DNA from: Bacteroidales bacterium
Lineage (GTDB): Bacteria; Bacteroidota; Bacteroidia; Bacteroidales; FEN-979
DNA: 37,315 nt
Reading direction: 5' to 3'
Assembly (NCBI GenBank): GCA_023229525.1
Contig: JALNZC010000040.1
Location: forward strand, 1-37,315
Part shown: piece after piece, positions 1 to 6,776 of the stretch
How the letters are laid out: each line of letters starts with the position of its first letter
How positions within the stretch are numbered: position 1 is the stretch's first letter
Program-made: the position numbers and the translations under genes
Notes under the pieces: generated by a model
The model's input: only the letters and a program-made list of their open reading frames with translations
What the model was told of the DNA's origin: nothing
Databases searched by the model: none

Positions 1-224
1 AAACTACTACGTGGTGTTTGCAGAATAATTTGGAGCAAAGAAAAATCAATTGGAGCTTCACAAAGTATAAAGCTGATCGAAAAATGTCTAAATATTACGT
101 TTCATAATTAAATTGTCGTTACACTAGTCGTGATTTAAAAATTTGAAAATTTAAAAATGAAAAAATTAAATTTCTTTCTCCATTTCGCTACCTCGCTACC
201 TCGCCACCTCGCTATTTTCTAAAG
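1..224. other. AT-rich leader; possible end of an upstream gene
   Basis: No full gene is visible here. In frame 2 the first bases read NYYVVFAE followed by TAA at 26-28, which looks like the tail of a protein entering from the left, but eight residues cannot establish that. The rest is low complexity: two similar A/T-rich units at about 133-163, then four 8-bp units (TCGCTACC, TCGCTACC, TCGCCACC, TCGCTATT) at 185-216, ending 9 bp before the ATPase start. No convincing TAnnTTTG promoter box was found. Confidence 0.4.
185..216. repeat. 8-bp tandem repeat, four units
   Basis: Four consecutive 8-bp units TCGCTACC, TCGCTACC, TCGCCACC, TCGCTATT. The first two are identical, the third has one change and the fourth two. 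The array lies just upstream of the ABC ATPase start at 225, so copy-number change would alter the leader of the operon. Confidence 0.75.
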
Positions 225-971
225 ATGTATAACTCCAACGCCGAAAATATAATCATCGTCCAGGATCTGGTAAAAAAGTTCGGTTCTTTTGTTGCCAATG
301 ATCACTTGTGTTTCGAGGTGAAAAAAGGCGAAATCTTCGGGTTTCTGGGCGCCAACGGCGCGGGAAAAACGACGGCCATCCGGATTTTATGTGGCCTCTC
401 CTATCCGACTTCCGGCAAACTGAATATCGGTGGTTTTGATATTTACAGGGAACGGGAGAAAATCAAAAAGAACATCGGTTACATGAGCCAGAAGTTCTCT
501 TTGTATGATGACCTTACAGTGTTTGAAAACATACGGTTCTATGCAGGGATTTATGGCCTCAGCAAGAAGGTGATTGAAGAAAGGGCTTCGGAACTCATGA
601 AAAAACTGTACATGCAGGAGGCCAGGGATAAGCTGATCCGTGATATCCCTCTTGGCTGGAAACAGAAACTTGCCTTCTCCGTTGCCATCATCCACAACCC
701 TAAGATCGTGTTTCTGGATGAACCGACCGGTGGTGTTGATCCTGTGACCAGGCGCCAGTTCTGGGATATGATCTTTGAAGCTTCCCGTGAAGGGATTACC
801 GTATTTGTTACAACACATTATATGGATGAAGCAGAATACTGTGACCGGGTTTCCATTATGGTCGACGGAAAAATTGCAGCCCTGGATACCCCCGAAAACC
901 TTAAAAAACATTACAGCGCTGGTTCCATGAATGAGGTGTTTCTACAAATCGCAAGAGTCAAATCAGATTAA
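225..971 (+). CDS. ABC-2 type exporter, ATP-binding protein
   Basis: Cytoplasmic ATPase subunit expected to power the two ABC-2 permeases encoded downstream. In 248 residues it has Walker A GANGAGKTT (about 42-50), a Q-loop glutamine near 89, Walker B IVFLDEP (about 161-167) and an H-loop histidine near 198. The signature is LGWKQK rather than LSGGQ; this variant is usual in YbhF/YhhJ-associated ATPases, so it does not indicate loss of function. One full nucleotide-binding domain is present, so two copies of the protein would be needed per transporter unless another ATPase lies upstream of the window. The substrate cannot be told; drugs or lipophilic compounds are typical for the family. The last codons and stop lie inside a 9-bp tandem repeat (961-987). 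Confidence 0.93.
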   Translation: MYNSNAENIIIVQDLVKKFGSFVANDHLCFEVKKGEIFGFLGANGAGKTTAIRILCGLSYPTSGKLNIGGFDIYREREKIKKNIGYMSQKFSLYDDLTVFENIRFYAGIYGLSKKVIEERASELMKKLYMQEARDKLIRDIPLGWKQKLAFSVAIIHNPKIVFLDEPTGGVDPVTRRQFWDMIFEASREGITVFVTTHYMDEAEYCDRVSIMVDGKIAALDTPENLKKHYSAGSMNEVFLQIARVKSD

Positions 972-987
972 TCAGATTAATCAGATC
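961..987. repeat. 9-bp tandem repeat spanning an ORF junction
   Basis: Three 9-bp units AATCAGATT, AATCAGATT, AATCAGATC run from the end of the ATPase gene, through its TAA stop (969-971), to 3 bp before the ATG at 991. The unit is three codons long and carries a TAA in the ATPase frame, so gain or loss of a unit would move the next start by 9 bp without changing the ATPase product. Confidence 0.8.
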
Positions 988-990
988 ATT

Positions 991-1437
991 ATGTCGTTGG
1001 TAAAAAAATTAAAACCCTCCGTCAGCAAACATAACCTGTTATTCATTGCCGGTCTAGCCTGGACCACAGCCGGTGGTATATTGATGTGGAGGGGTCTTGA
1101 TTATGAGATCAGACATTCAACGCATCTCGTATTGAATATCCTGGCAGGAATTATAATCGGTGTCCCGTTTTATATCGTTTTATTCGCAAAAATCTCAGGG
1201 AAACATATCAAGCGGATTTGGGGCATGAATATTCCTTATCCCTGTGCGTTCTCGTTTTTTAATCTCCGATCTTACATCATGATGATGCTGATGATCACCA
1301 CAGGTATTTTGCTCAGAAGATTCGACGTGATTAATCGCGAATACCTCTTTACTTTTTATATCGCTATGGCATTGCCCCTTCTGATCTCTGCTTCCCGGTT
1401 CTATTATTCATGGGCGACCAAAAAAGAAATTGAATGA
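991..1437 (+). CDS. Small membrane protein of the ABC-2 exporter operon
   Basis: A 148-residue integral membrane protein of unrecognised family. Hydrophobic segments lie at roughly 16-33, 45-65, 90-106 and 118-135, suggesting four membrane spans with a basic N-terminus (SLVKKLKPS). I chose ATG 991 over the upstream in-frame ATG at 931 because 931 lies deep inside the ATPase gene and its extra residues are encoded by the tandem repeat. The stop overlaps the start of the next permease in an ATGA arrangement (1434-1437), so translation is probably coupled and the protein is likely part of, or needed for, the exporter. No catalytic motif is visible. Confidence 0.8.
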   Translation: MSLVKKLKPSVSKHNLLFIAGLAWTTAGGILMWRGLDYEIRHSTHLVLNILAGIIIGVPFYIVLFAKISGKHIKRIWGMNIPYPCAFSFFNLRSYIMMMLMITTGILLRRFDVINREYLFTFYIAMALPLLISASRFYYSWATKKEIE

Positions 1438-2537
1438 AACGCTTTCTGGGTTTTGTCGTAAAGGAATTTTATCACATCTTCAGAGATTACCGTACCCTGT
1501 TGATCCTTTTCGGCATGCCCGCCATTCAACTTCTTCTTTTTGGTTATGTTATAACAAATGAGATCAAGGATGCCAGAATCGCAATCCTCGACGAGTCGAA
1601 AGATGAGGTTACCCGCAGGATCAGTGAAAAAGTACTTTCTTCCGGTTATTTCATTCTGGATAAAAATCTGAAATCCTACAAGGAAATTGAACAGGTTTTC
1701 AGGAAAGGAAATGTAAAACTGGTGCTGATTTTCGGGGCGGGTTTCTCCAAAAATCTTGACAAAACCGGGAATGCAAAGGTTCAGATCATCGGTGATGCAT
1801 CTGACCCCAATACAGCCAATATACTTGTCAATTATATGCAGGGAATTTTGTCAAACTATCTTATTTCTTTGAATGCCGAAAAGATACCCATGCAGGTAAC
1901 TCCGGAAGTACGGATGATGTACAACAGCCAGATGAAAGGAGTGTACATGTTTGTACCTGGCCTGATGGCCATGCTGCTGATGCTGATCTCCGCTTTGATG
2001 ACGTCCCTTTCCATCACAAAAGAAAAGGAACTCGGCACTATGGAACTCCTGCTGGTTTCACCTTTGAAACCGGTACAGATCATTATCGGGAAGGTGTTCC
2101 CATATGTATTCCTTGCCTTTACGGATGCCTGCATCATCATTTTTCTTGGAAATACAGTATTCGGTGTACCGGTTGTAGGAAGTGTTTCCCTGCTCCTTCT
2201 CGAAAGCCTCCTGTTCATATGTATGGCCCTATCCCTGGGAATTCTGATATCTACCATAACCAGCAGCCAACAGATCGCCATGATGATCTCTCTGGTCGCT
2301 CTTATGCTCCCGACAATTTTGCTCAGCGGGTTTATTTTTCCGGTCGAGAATATGCCCCTGATCCTGCAATGGCTTTGCCATATCATGCCTCCAAAATACT
2401 TTATCACGATTATAAAAAGTATCATGCTTCAGGGAAACGGGTTTCGCTATATAGCCTTTGAAACAGGTATCCTGGCCGGATTTACGGTGTTGTTCATTTT
2501 GTTAAGTATTAAAAAATTCAAGGTCAGGCTCTCCTGA
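1434..2537 (+). CDS. ABC-2 type permease (first of two)
   Basis: A 367-residue permease of the ABC2_membrane_3/YhhJ-like type. It shows the family layout: one N-terminal membrane segment (about 22-42, after a KEFYHIFRDYRTLL amphipathic start), a large extracytoplasmic domain (about 45-170), then five to six clustered membrane segments. The cytoplasmic motif KEKELGTMELLLVSP after the second segment is characteristic of the group. It overlaps the preceding gene by 4 bp (ATGA) and lies 12 bp before a second permease, so the exporter is probably a heterodimer of the two permeases with the upstream ATPase. Confidence 0.92.
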   Translation: MKRFLGFVVKEFYHIFRDYRTLLILFGMPAIQLLLFGYVITNEIKDARIAILDESKDEVTRRISEKVLSSGYFILDKNLKSYKEIEQVFRKGNVKLVLIFGAGFSKNLDKTGNAKVQIIGDASDPNTANILVNYMQGILSNYLISLNAEKIPMQVTPEVRMMYNSQMKGVYMFVPGLMAMLLMLISALMTSLSITKEKELGTMELLLVSPLKPVQIIIGKVFPYVFLAFTDACIIIFLGNTVFGVPVVGSVSLLLLESLLFICMALSLGILISTITSSQQIAMMISLVALMLPTILLSGFIFPVENMPLILQWLCHIMPPKYFITIIKSIMLQGNGFRYIAFETGILAGFTVLFILLSIKKFKVRLS

Positions 2538-2549
2538 TAATATACGAAT

Positions 2550-3668
2550 ATGAGAACCATATTTTTCATAATACAGAAAGAATTCCTTCAGGTTTTCCGG
2601 AACAAGGGGATGCTTCCTATCATATTCGTTGTACCTATCGTTCAGCTACTTATTCTCGTCAATGCAGCAACATTCGAAATGAAAGGCATCAAGGTTTCGG
2701 TGGTTGATCTTGACCTTAGTACTTCTTCCAGAAAGCTTATCAGCAAATATGAAGGGTCGCCTTTTTATAAAATTGTACAAACTACCTTTTCCTATGACGA
2801 AGCTGCAGATCTAATGCAGAAGGGCAAGGTGGATGTCATCATAAGGATTCCCAATGGATTCGAAAGACAGCTTGTAAAGGAAAACCAGAGCAAGGTTCAG
2901 TTTGTGATCAATGCCATTAACCAGGCGGTAGCCGGCTTAAGTAGCGGATATTGCAATTCCATCCTCATCGATTTCAACCGTGAATTATTGCAGGACTGGC
3001 TTAGTCCATCTCAGATGGCAGGGTTAAAATACATTCGGACAGATTATAGTTACTGGTATAACCCCAAGTTGAATTATAAAACCTATATGGTACCCGGTAT
3101 TCTTGTGCTCCTGGTTACCATTATCGGCTTATTGCTGTCGGGGATGAACATTGTCCGTGAGAAGGAAATAGGTACCATTGAGCAGATCAATGTCACCCCC
3201 ATACGTAAAATTCAGTTTATTGCAGGAAAGCTCACTCCTTTCTGGATTATTGCCCTTTTTGAGCTGGCATTTGGCCTTACCATTGGCAAGTTATTCTTTG
3301 ATATTCCTTTGGTCGGGAACCTCTGGCTTATATTTCTGTCGGGTGGCGTATATCTTTTTGTAATTTTGTCGATCGGATTGCTGGTGTCCACCATCACAAA
3401 CACCCAGCAACAGTCCATGCTGGTTTCGTTCTTTTTCATGGTGGTATTTATACTCATGAGTGGGTTATTCACTTCGATCGAAAGTATGCCCGGCTGGGCC
3501 CAGGAGATCGACAGGTTAAACCCCCTGATGTATTTCATCAAGATCATGCGGATGGTGCTTTTGAAAGGATCTACATTTGCTGATATCAGTCCGCATTTCT
3601 ATTCACTGGTCATTTTTGCAATTGTAATGGTCAGTCTGGCTGTTTGGAGGTACCGGAAAGTATCATAA
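2550..3668 (+). CDS. ABC-2 type permease (second of two)
   Basis: A 372-residue paralogue of the preceding permease with the same layout: N-terminal segment at about 22-40, extracytoplasmic domain to about 175, then clustered membrane segments. The family motif here reads REKEIGTIEQINVTP. It starts 12 bp after the first permease and ends 6 bp before the transglycosylase gene, so all are likely on one transcript. Together with the ATPase it should form a complete inner-membrane exporter. The membrane-fusion (HlyD-like) and outer-membrane partners that usually accompany this type in Gram-negative bacteria are not in the window. Confidence 0.92.
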   Translation: MRTIFFIIQKEFLQVFRNKGMLPIIFVVPIVQLLILVNAATFEMKGIKVSVVDLDLSTSSRKLISKYEGSPFYKIVQTTFSYDEAADLMQKGKVDVIIRIPNGFERQLVKENQSKVQFVINAINQAVAGLSSGYCNSILIDFNRELLQDWLSPSQMAGLKYIRTDYSYWYNPKLNYKTYMVPGILVLLVTIIGLLLSGMNIVREKEIGTIEQINVTPIRKIQFIAGKLTPFWIIALFELAFGLTIGKLFFDIPLVGNLWLIFLSGGVYLFVILSIGLLVSTITNTQQQSMLVSFFFMVVFILMSGLFTSIESMPGWAQEIDRLNPLMYFIKIMRMVLLKGSTFADISPHFYSLVIFAIVMVSLAVWRYRKVS

Positions 3669-3674
3669 CTTATT

Positions 3675-5087
3675 TTGACAAAAATAAACAACTTCATTCG
3701 CAGATTCAGGACCATCCTTATGGGTTTGGCAGTTATTGCCATAGCATTTTATATTACCCATAAAATCTATTACCATGAAGAAGAGAAAAAGGATGCTATC
3801 AGGCGAATTCGCGAACGTGGTTATCTTCTTGCACTTACCGATCGTAACACGCTGAACTACTTCATATACAGGGGAAAGCCCGAGGGTTTTCAGCTTGACC
3901 TGCTTGAATCTTTTGCCGATTACTTAGGAGTGCCGCTGAAAATTATCGCTTCAGAAGACATTTCAAAGTTGTATTATTATCTGGACTATAATGTGGGGGA
4001 TGTGATCGCCCTGAATTTGCCTGTCTCCAATGAAGGCAGGAAACGGGTTCATTATACCGACATTTTCGGGGAAACCAGACTGATCCTGCTCCAGCGAAAG
4101 GATCATACACCAAAATTCATTACATCTCTTGATGATTTTTCAAGAGATGATTCTGTTCATGCAAGGAGAAACGAGTTCATGTCGCCCTATTACCGCTCCT
4201 TCCTTAAGCAGACAGCCAAACGTGTTACTATCATTGAAGTCCCCGATATCTCCCAGGAGGGCCTGATCAGGGAAGTCGCCGAAGGGAGAATCCAATACCT
4301 GCTTTGCCCCGAAAACACGGCCAGGGTATATAAACAGTATTACCAGAATCTGGATGCTTCGATCGTAGTCTTTCCGCTTTATGCCTTTGCCTGGGGTGTG
4401 AATCATAATTCCGATACCTTGTTGATGAAACTTGATGACTGGCTGTCAGAATCAAAAAAATCGGGTGAATATAGGAAAACCTATCTTGAGTACTTCGCCA
4501 ACCAGAAGATAGTAACCAATATGCGAAGCGATTATGTTTCCCTGAGGGGTGACAAGATCTCTCCATTTGATAAAGAGATCAGGGAGCTTAGCCTGAAAAT
4601 TCATTGGGATTGGCGTCTTCTTGCTTCACTGGTTTATGAGGAATCGAATTTTCGGGTTGGCCAGGTTTCTTCCAGGAATGCCTATGGACTTATGCAGTTG
4701 ATACCTGAAACAGCAACGAAAATGGGCATGGACAGCATTTCCTCACCTGTCCAGCAGCTGGCTGCCGGTGTACGTTATATCAAACATCTTGATGAACAAC
4801 TCCCGGTGGAGATCACCAACCCAAAAGACCGCATCAAATTTATCCTTGCAGCATATAACGTGGGTATTGGACGTGTTTTGCTGGCCCGCCAGAAAGCTGA
4901 AAAATACGGTAAAGACCCAAACCGGTGGGACGACAACGTGCAGTATTATCTGCTCAGACGTTCAAAAAAGGATCCTTATGCAAAAAATGATACCGTTGGC
5001 GAATATCCTTCAGATTATACAATGGAAGGATTTGTCGACGATATCATCAACCGTTATTATCATTATAAAAACAATATCCCTCAATAG
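3675..5087 (+). CDS. MltF-like membrane-bound lytic transglycosylase
   Basis: Expected to cleave the MurNAc-GlcNAc bond of peptidoglycan in the periplasm. The 470 residues contain a membrane anchor (about 14-27), a family-3 solute-binding-protein-like domain (about 40-285; it opens RERGYLLALTDRNTLNYFIY, as in MltF), and a C-terminal SLT goslin-type lysozyme-fold domain from about 300. The catalytic Glu is in YEESNF (about residue 323), followed by NAYGLMQLIPETA and later AAYNVG, all standard for the family. The chosen start is TTG 3675, giving a basic stretch (FIRRFR) before the anchor; ATG 3720 is the alternative but leaves almost no n-region. It follows the permease by 6 bp. Whether it assists assembly of the exporter through the cell wall is only a guess. 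Confidence 0.88.
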   Translation: MTKINNFIRRFRTILMGLAVIAIAFYITHKIYYHEEEKKDAIRRIRERGYLLALTDRNTLNYFIYRGKPEGFQLDLLESFADYLGVPLKIIASEDISKLYYYLDYNVGDVIALNLPVSNEGRKRVHYTDIFGETRLILLQRKDHTPKFITSLDDFSRDDSVHARRNEFMSPYYRSFLKQTAKRVTIIEVPDISQEGLIREVAEGRIQYLLCPENTARVYKQYYQNLDASIVVFPLYAFAWGVNHNSDTLLMKLDDWLSESKKSGEYRKTYLEYFANQKIVTNMRSDYVSLRGDKISPFDKEIRELSLKIHWDWRLLASLVYEESNFRVGQVSSRNAYGLMQLIPETATKMGMDSISSPVQQLAAGVRYIKHLDEQLPVEITNPKDRIKFILAAYNVGIGRVLLARQKAEKYGKDPNRWDDNVQYYLLRRSKKDPYAKNDTVGEYPSDYTMEGFVDDIINRYYHYKNNIPQ

Positions 5088-5092
5088 ATTTG

Positions 5093-5128
5093 TTTCCTGA
5101 TCAACCTTATAGTTGATCTCTCAGGAAA
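5093..5128. terminator. Hairpin between convergent genes
   Basis: TTTCCTGA (5093-5100) pairs with TCAGGAAA (5121-5128); inside it TCAAC (5101-5105) pairs with GTTGA (5112-5116) around a 6-nt loop, leaving TCTC bulged. It lies just past the transglycosylase stop and covers the stop of the convergent SDR gene, so it could end transcription from both sides. Neither side has a clear U-tract, so the call is moderate. Confidence 0.5.
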
Positions 5129-6114
5129 AATCCGCAGATTTCCCGGATTGATTCTTCTACTGGCCGGAATTTGAAATCCAGCGCCCGGCAAAGTTTTTCA
5201 CTGGAATAGTTATAAACCTGTGTGGTTGTAATCGCCATTTCTCGGGTCACTTCAGGTTTCGAACCGGTGAAAAAACTACGAAGAGCTTCGACTCGCCATG
5301 CGAGGGATGTCATGGGCATGGGGACATTAATGGTTGGTGCAGGTTTGTTCAGGTATTTGGCGATCAGGGTGAAAAAATCCTGGTACGATACATTCCCGGA
5401 GGAACAGATGAAGCGCTGCCCAAAAATATTCCGATCCATCAACCTGATCATGACCATTGAAATATCGCGGGCATCCACATATCCGTTCACACCCCGTGTA
5501 TAGTAATTCAACCCTTTCCATACGAGGCGGAACAGACCGGAGTTATCGTTCCAGAATCCCGGGCCTAAAATGACAGAAGGATTGATGATTACTGCCCGGA
5601 GCCCTTCTTCCATTCCGCGCCAGATCTCCCGCTCGGCGCCATATTTACTGATGCTGTAAACCGAGTTTTTTCTGGAGGGAACCCAGTAGGTTTCTTCTGT
5701 TGTAAGGCCCTTGTTTTCAGCCCTTCCCAATGTGGCCACGGAGCTAACATAGCAAAATTTATCAACCCTTTGTGCTATGGCGAGGTTCACAAGATTGGCA
5801 GTACCTTCGATGTTGACCTTGAGCATTGCCTTGTGATCTTTAGGATAAAACGAGACGAGCGCTCCCGCGTGATAGATTTCGGTGACCCCATCGAGTGCGT
5901 CTTCCATAGCGCCAAAATCCAGAAGGTCTGCCTCCACCCATTGGATCTTTGAGGCCATTTCTGCGGAATCGGAGGCATAATAGGAAAACACCCTGGCAAC
6001 CATGTCAATGTCGCTGGTTTCACGTTTGATGGCACGAACGGGTTTACCCGACTTAACGAGGTCGAGGAGCAAATGGGACCCGAGAAGTCCAGTACCACCG
6101 GTAACGAGGATCAT
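5107..6114 (-). CDS. Extended SDR: NAD(P)-dependent epimerase/reductase
   Basis: A 335-residue cytoplasmic oxidoreductase or epimerase of the extended short-chain dehydrogenase family. The N-terminal dinucleotide motif is GGTGLLG (6-12), the catalytic pair is Y153 and K157 in YSISK, with Ser124/125 in YVSS. The sequence style (EADLLDFGAMEDAL, then NIEGTANLVNLA) resembles dihydroflavonol-4-reductase or 3-beta-hydroxysteroid dehydrogenase-like members found widely in bacteria, whose substrates are mostly unknown. It starts 34 bp after the end of the DUF421 gene on the same strand and probably shares its transcript. The stop lies in the convergent hairpin. Confidence 0.9.
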   Translation of the reverse strand: MILVTGGTGLLGSHLLLDLVKSGKPVRAIKRETSDIDMVARVFSYYASDSAEMASKIQWVEADLLDFGAMEDALDGVTEIYHAGALVSFYPKDHKAMLKVNIEGTANLVNLAIAQRVDKFCYVSSVATLGRAENKGLTTEETYWVPSRKNSVYSISKYGAEREIWRGMEEGLRAVIINPSVILGPGFWNDNSGLFRLVWKGLNYYTRGVNGYVDARDISMVMIRLMDRNIFGQRFICSSGNVSYQDFFTLIAKYLNKPAPTINVPMPMTSLAWRVEALRSFFTGSKPEVTREMAITTTQVYNYSSEKLCRALDFKFRPVEESIREICGFFLRDQL

Positions 6115-6148
6115 AACGATTATTTTTTATCCGGTAAAGGTAAATGAA

Positions 6149-6670
6149 TCAGCTTTCTTTTTTTAAGATTTTATGGGCTTTGTGCCTGCGGCTGCTTTTC
6201 TTTGAAAACTCGTGGGATAAAACACTGATGTTACCATCAACCTCAAGTATGGCCAGATCCACTTCTTTTTCCGAAGTAACCCCGTGCTCGCGGACTGCCT
6301 CAAGAACCTCATCTTTCGTAATCTTGGCAAGCTTCAGATGTGATTCCAGAATTTTTCCGTGATAGACAAGCATTACAGGCTCCCCTTGCACTGCTTTACT
6401 GAATCCCGGAAAACGGAACTGCAGAAATTTCATAATATAATTTACAATAAACAGGGCAAGCGCTGCCAACAAACCACCAAACAGACTGTTATCGCCAAGC
6501 ACCATTGCGTTCTGAACCGCATTGCTGATGAGCAGAATAAATACAAGGTCGAAAACAGACAGCTGGGCAAGTTCCTTTTTACCGAACAAACGAACTGCCA
6601 GGATAAGGAAAACGTAAACAGCGATGGAGCTTAATATGATCTGCAGATAATGATTCCCGAAGATGTTCAT
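6149..6670 (-). CDS. DUF421 / YetF-like membrane protein
   Basis: A 173-residue protein of the DUF421 (YcaP/YetF) family. Membrane segments are at about 8-26, 42-58 and 62-80, with the family motif RLFGKKELAQLSVFD between the first two. The C-terminal cytoplasmic domain contains LVYHGKILESHLKLAKIT, the YetF-type beta-alpha region, and a variable basic tail (KKSSRRHKAHKILKK). Biochemical function is not established for the family; some Bacillus members affect membrane or germination phenotypes. The 106 bp upstream has AATATTTG on the minus strand about 30 bp before the start, one mismatch from a TAnnTTTG box, with no clear -33. Confidence 0.85.
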   Translation of the reverse strand: MNIFGNHYLQIILSSIAVYVFLILAVRLFGKKELAQLSVFDLVFILLISNAVQNAMVLGDNSLFGGLLAALALFIVNYIMKFLQFRFPGFSKAVQGEPVMLVYHGKILESHLKLAKITKDEVLEAVREHGVTSEKEVDLAILEVDGNISVLSHEFSKKSSRRHKAHKILKKES

Positions 6671-6776
6671 AATGTTAAATATTTTGATAGCAAATATTGT
6701 AAAAATTTTATTCGTACTGTCATAAAAATGAGTCAGAAAAACTGATTGTAACCCTTCCAGTAAGAAAGATGTCCTG

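Noticed and set aside
2..28. C-terminal tail NYYVVFAE of an upstream gene
   Set aside because: Eight residues are not enough to assign a gene; noted only in the description of the left margin.
225..971. Missing LSGGQ signature as a defect in the ATPase
   Set aside because: LGWKQ is the normal signature in this exporter ATPase subgroup, and the other motifs are intact.
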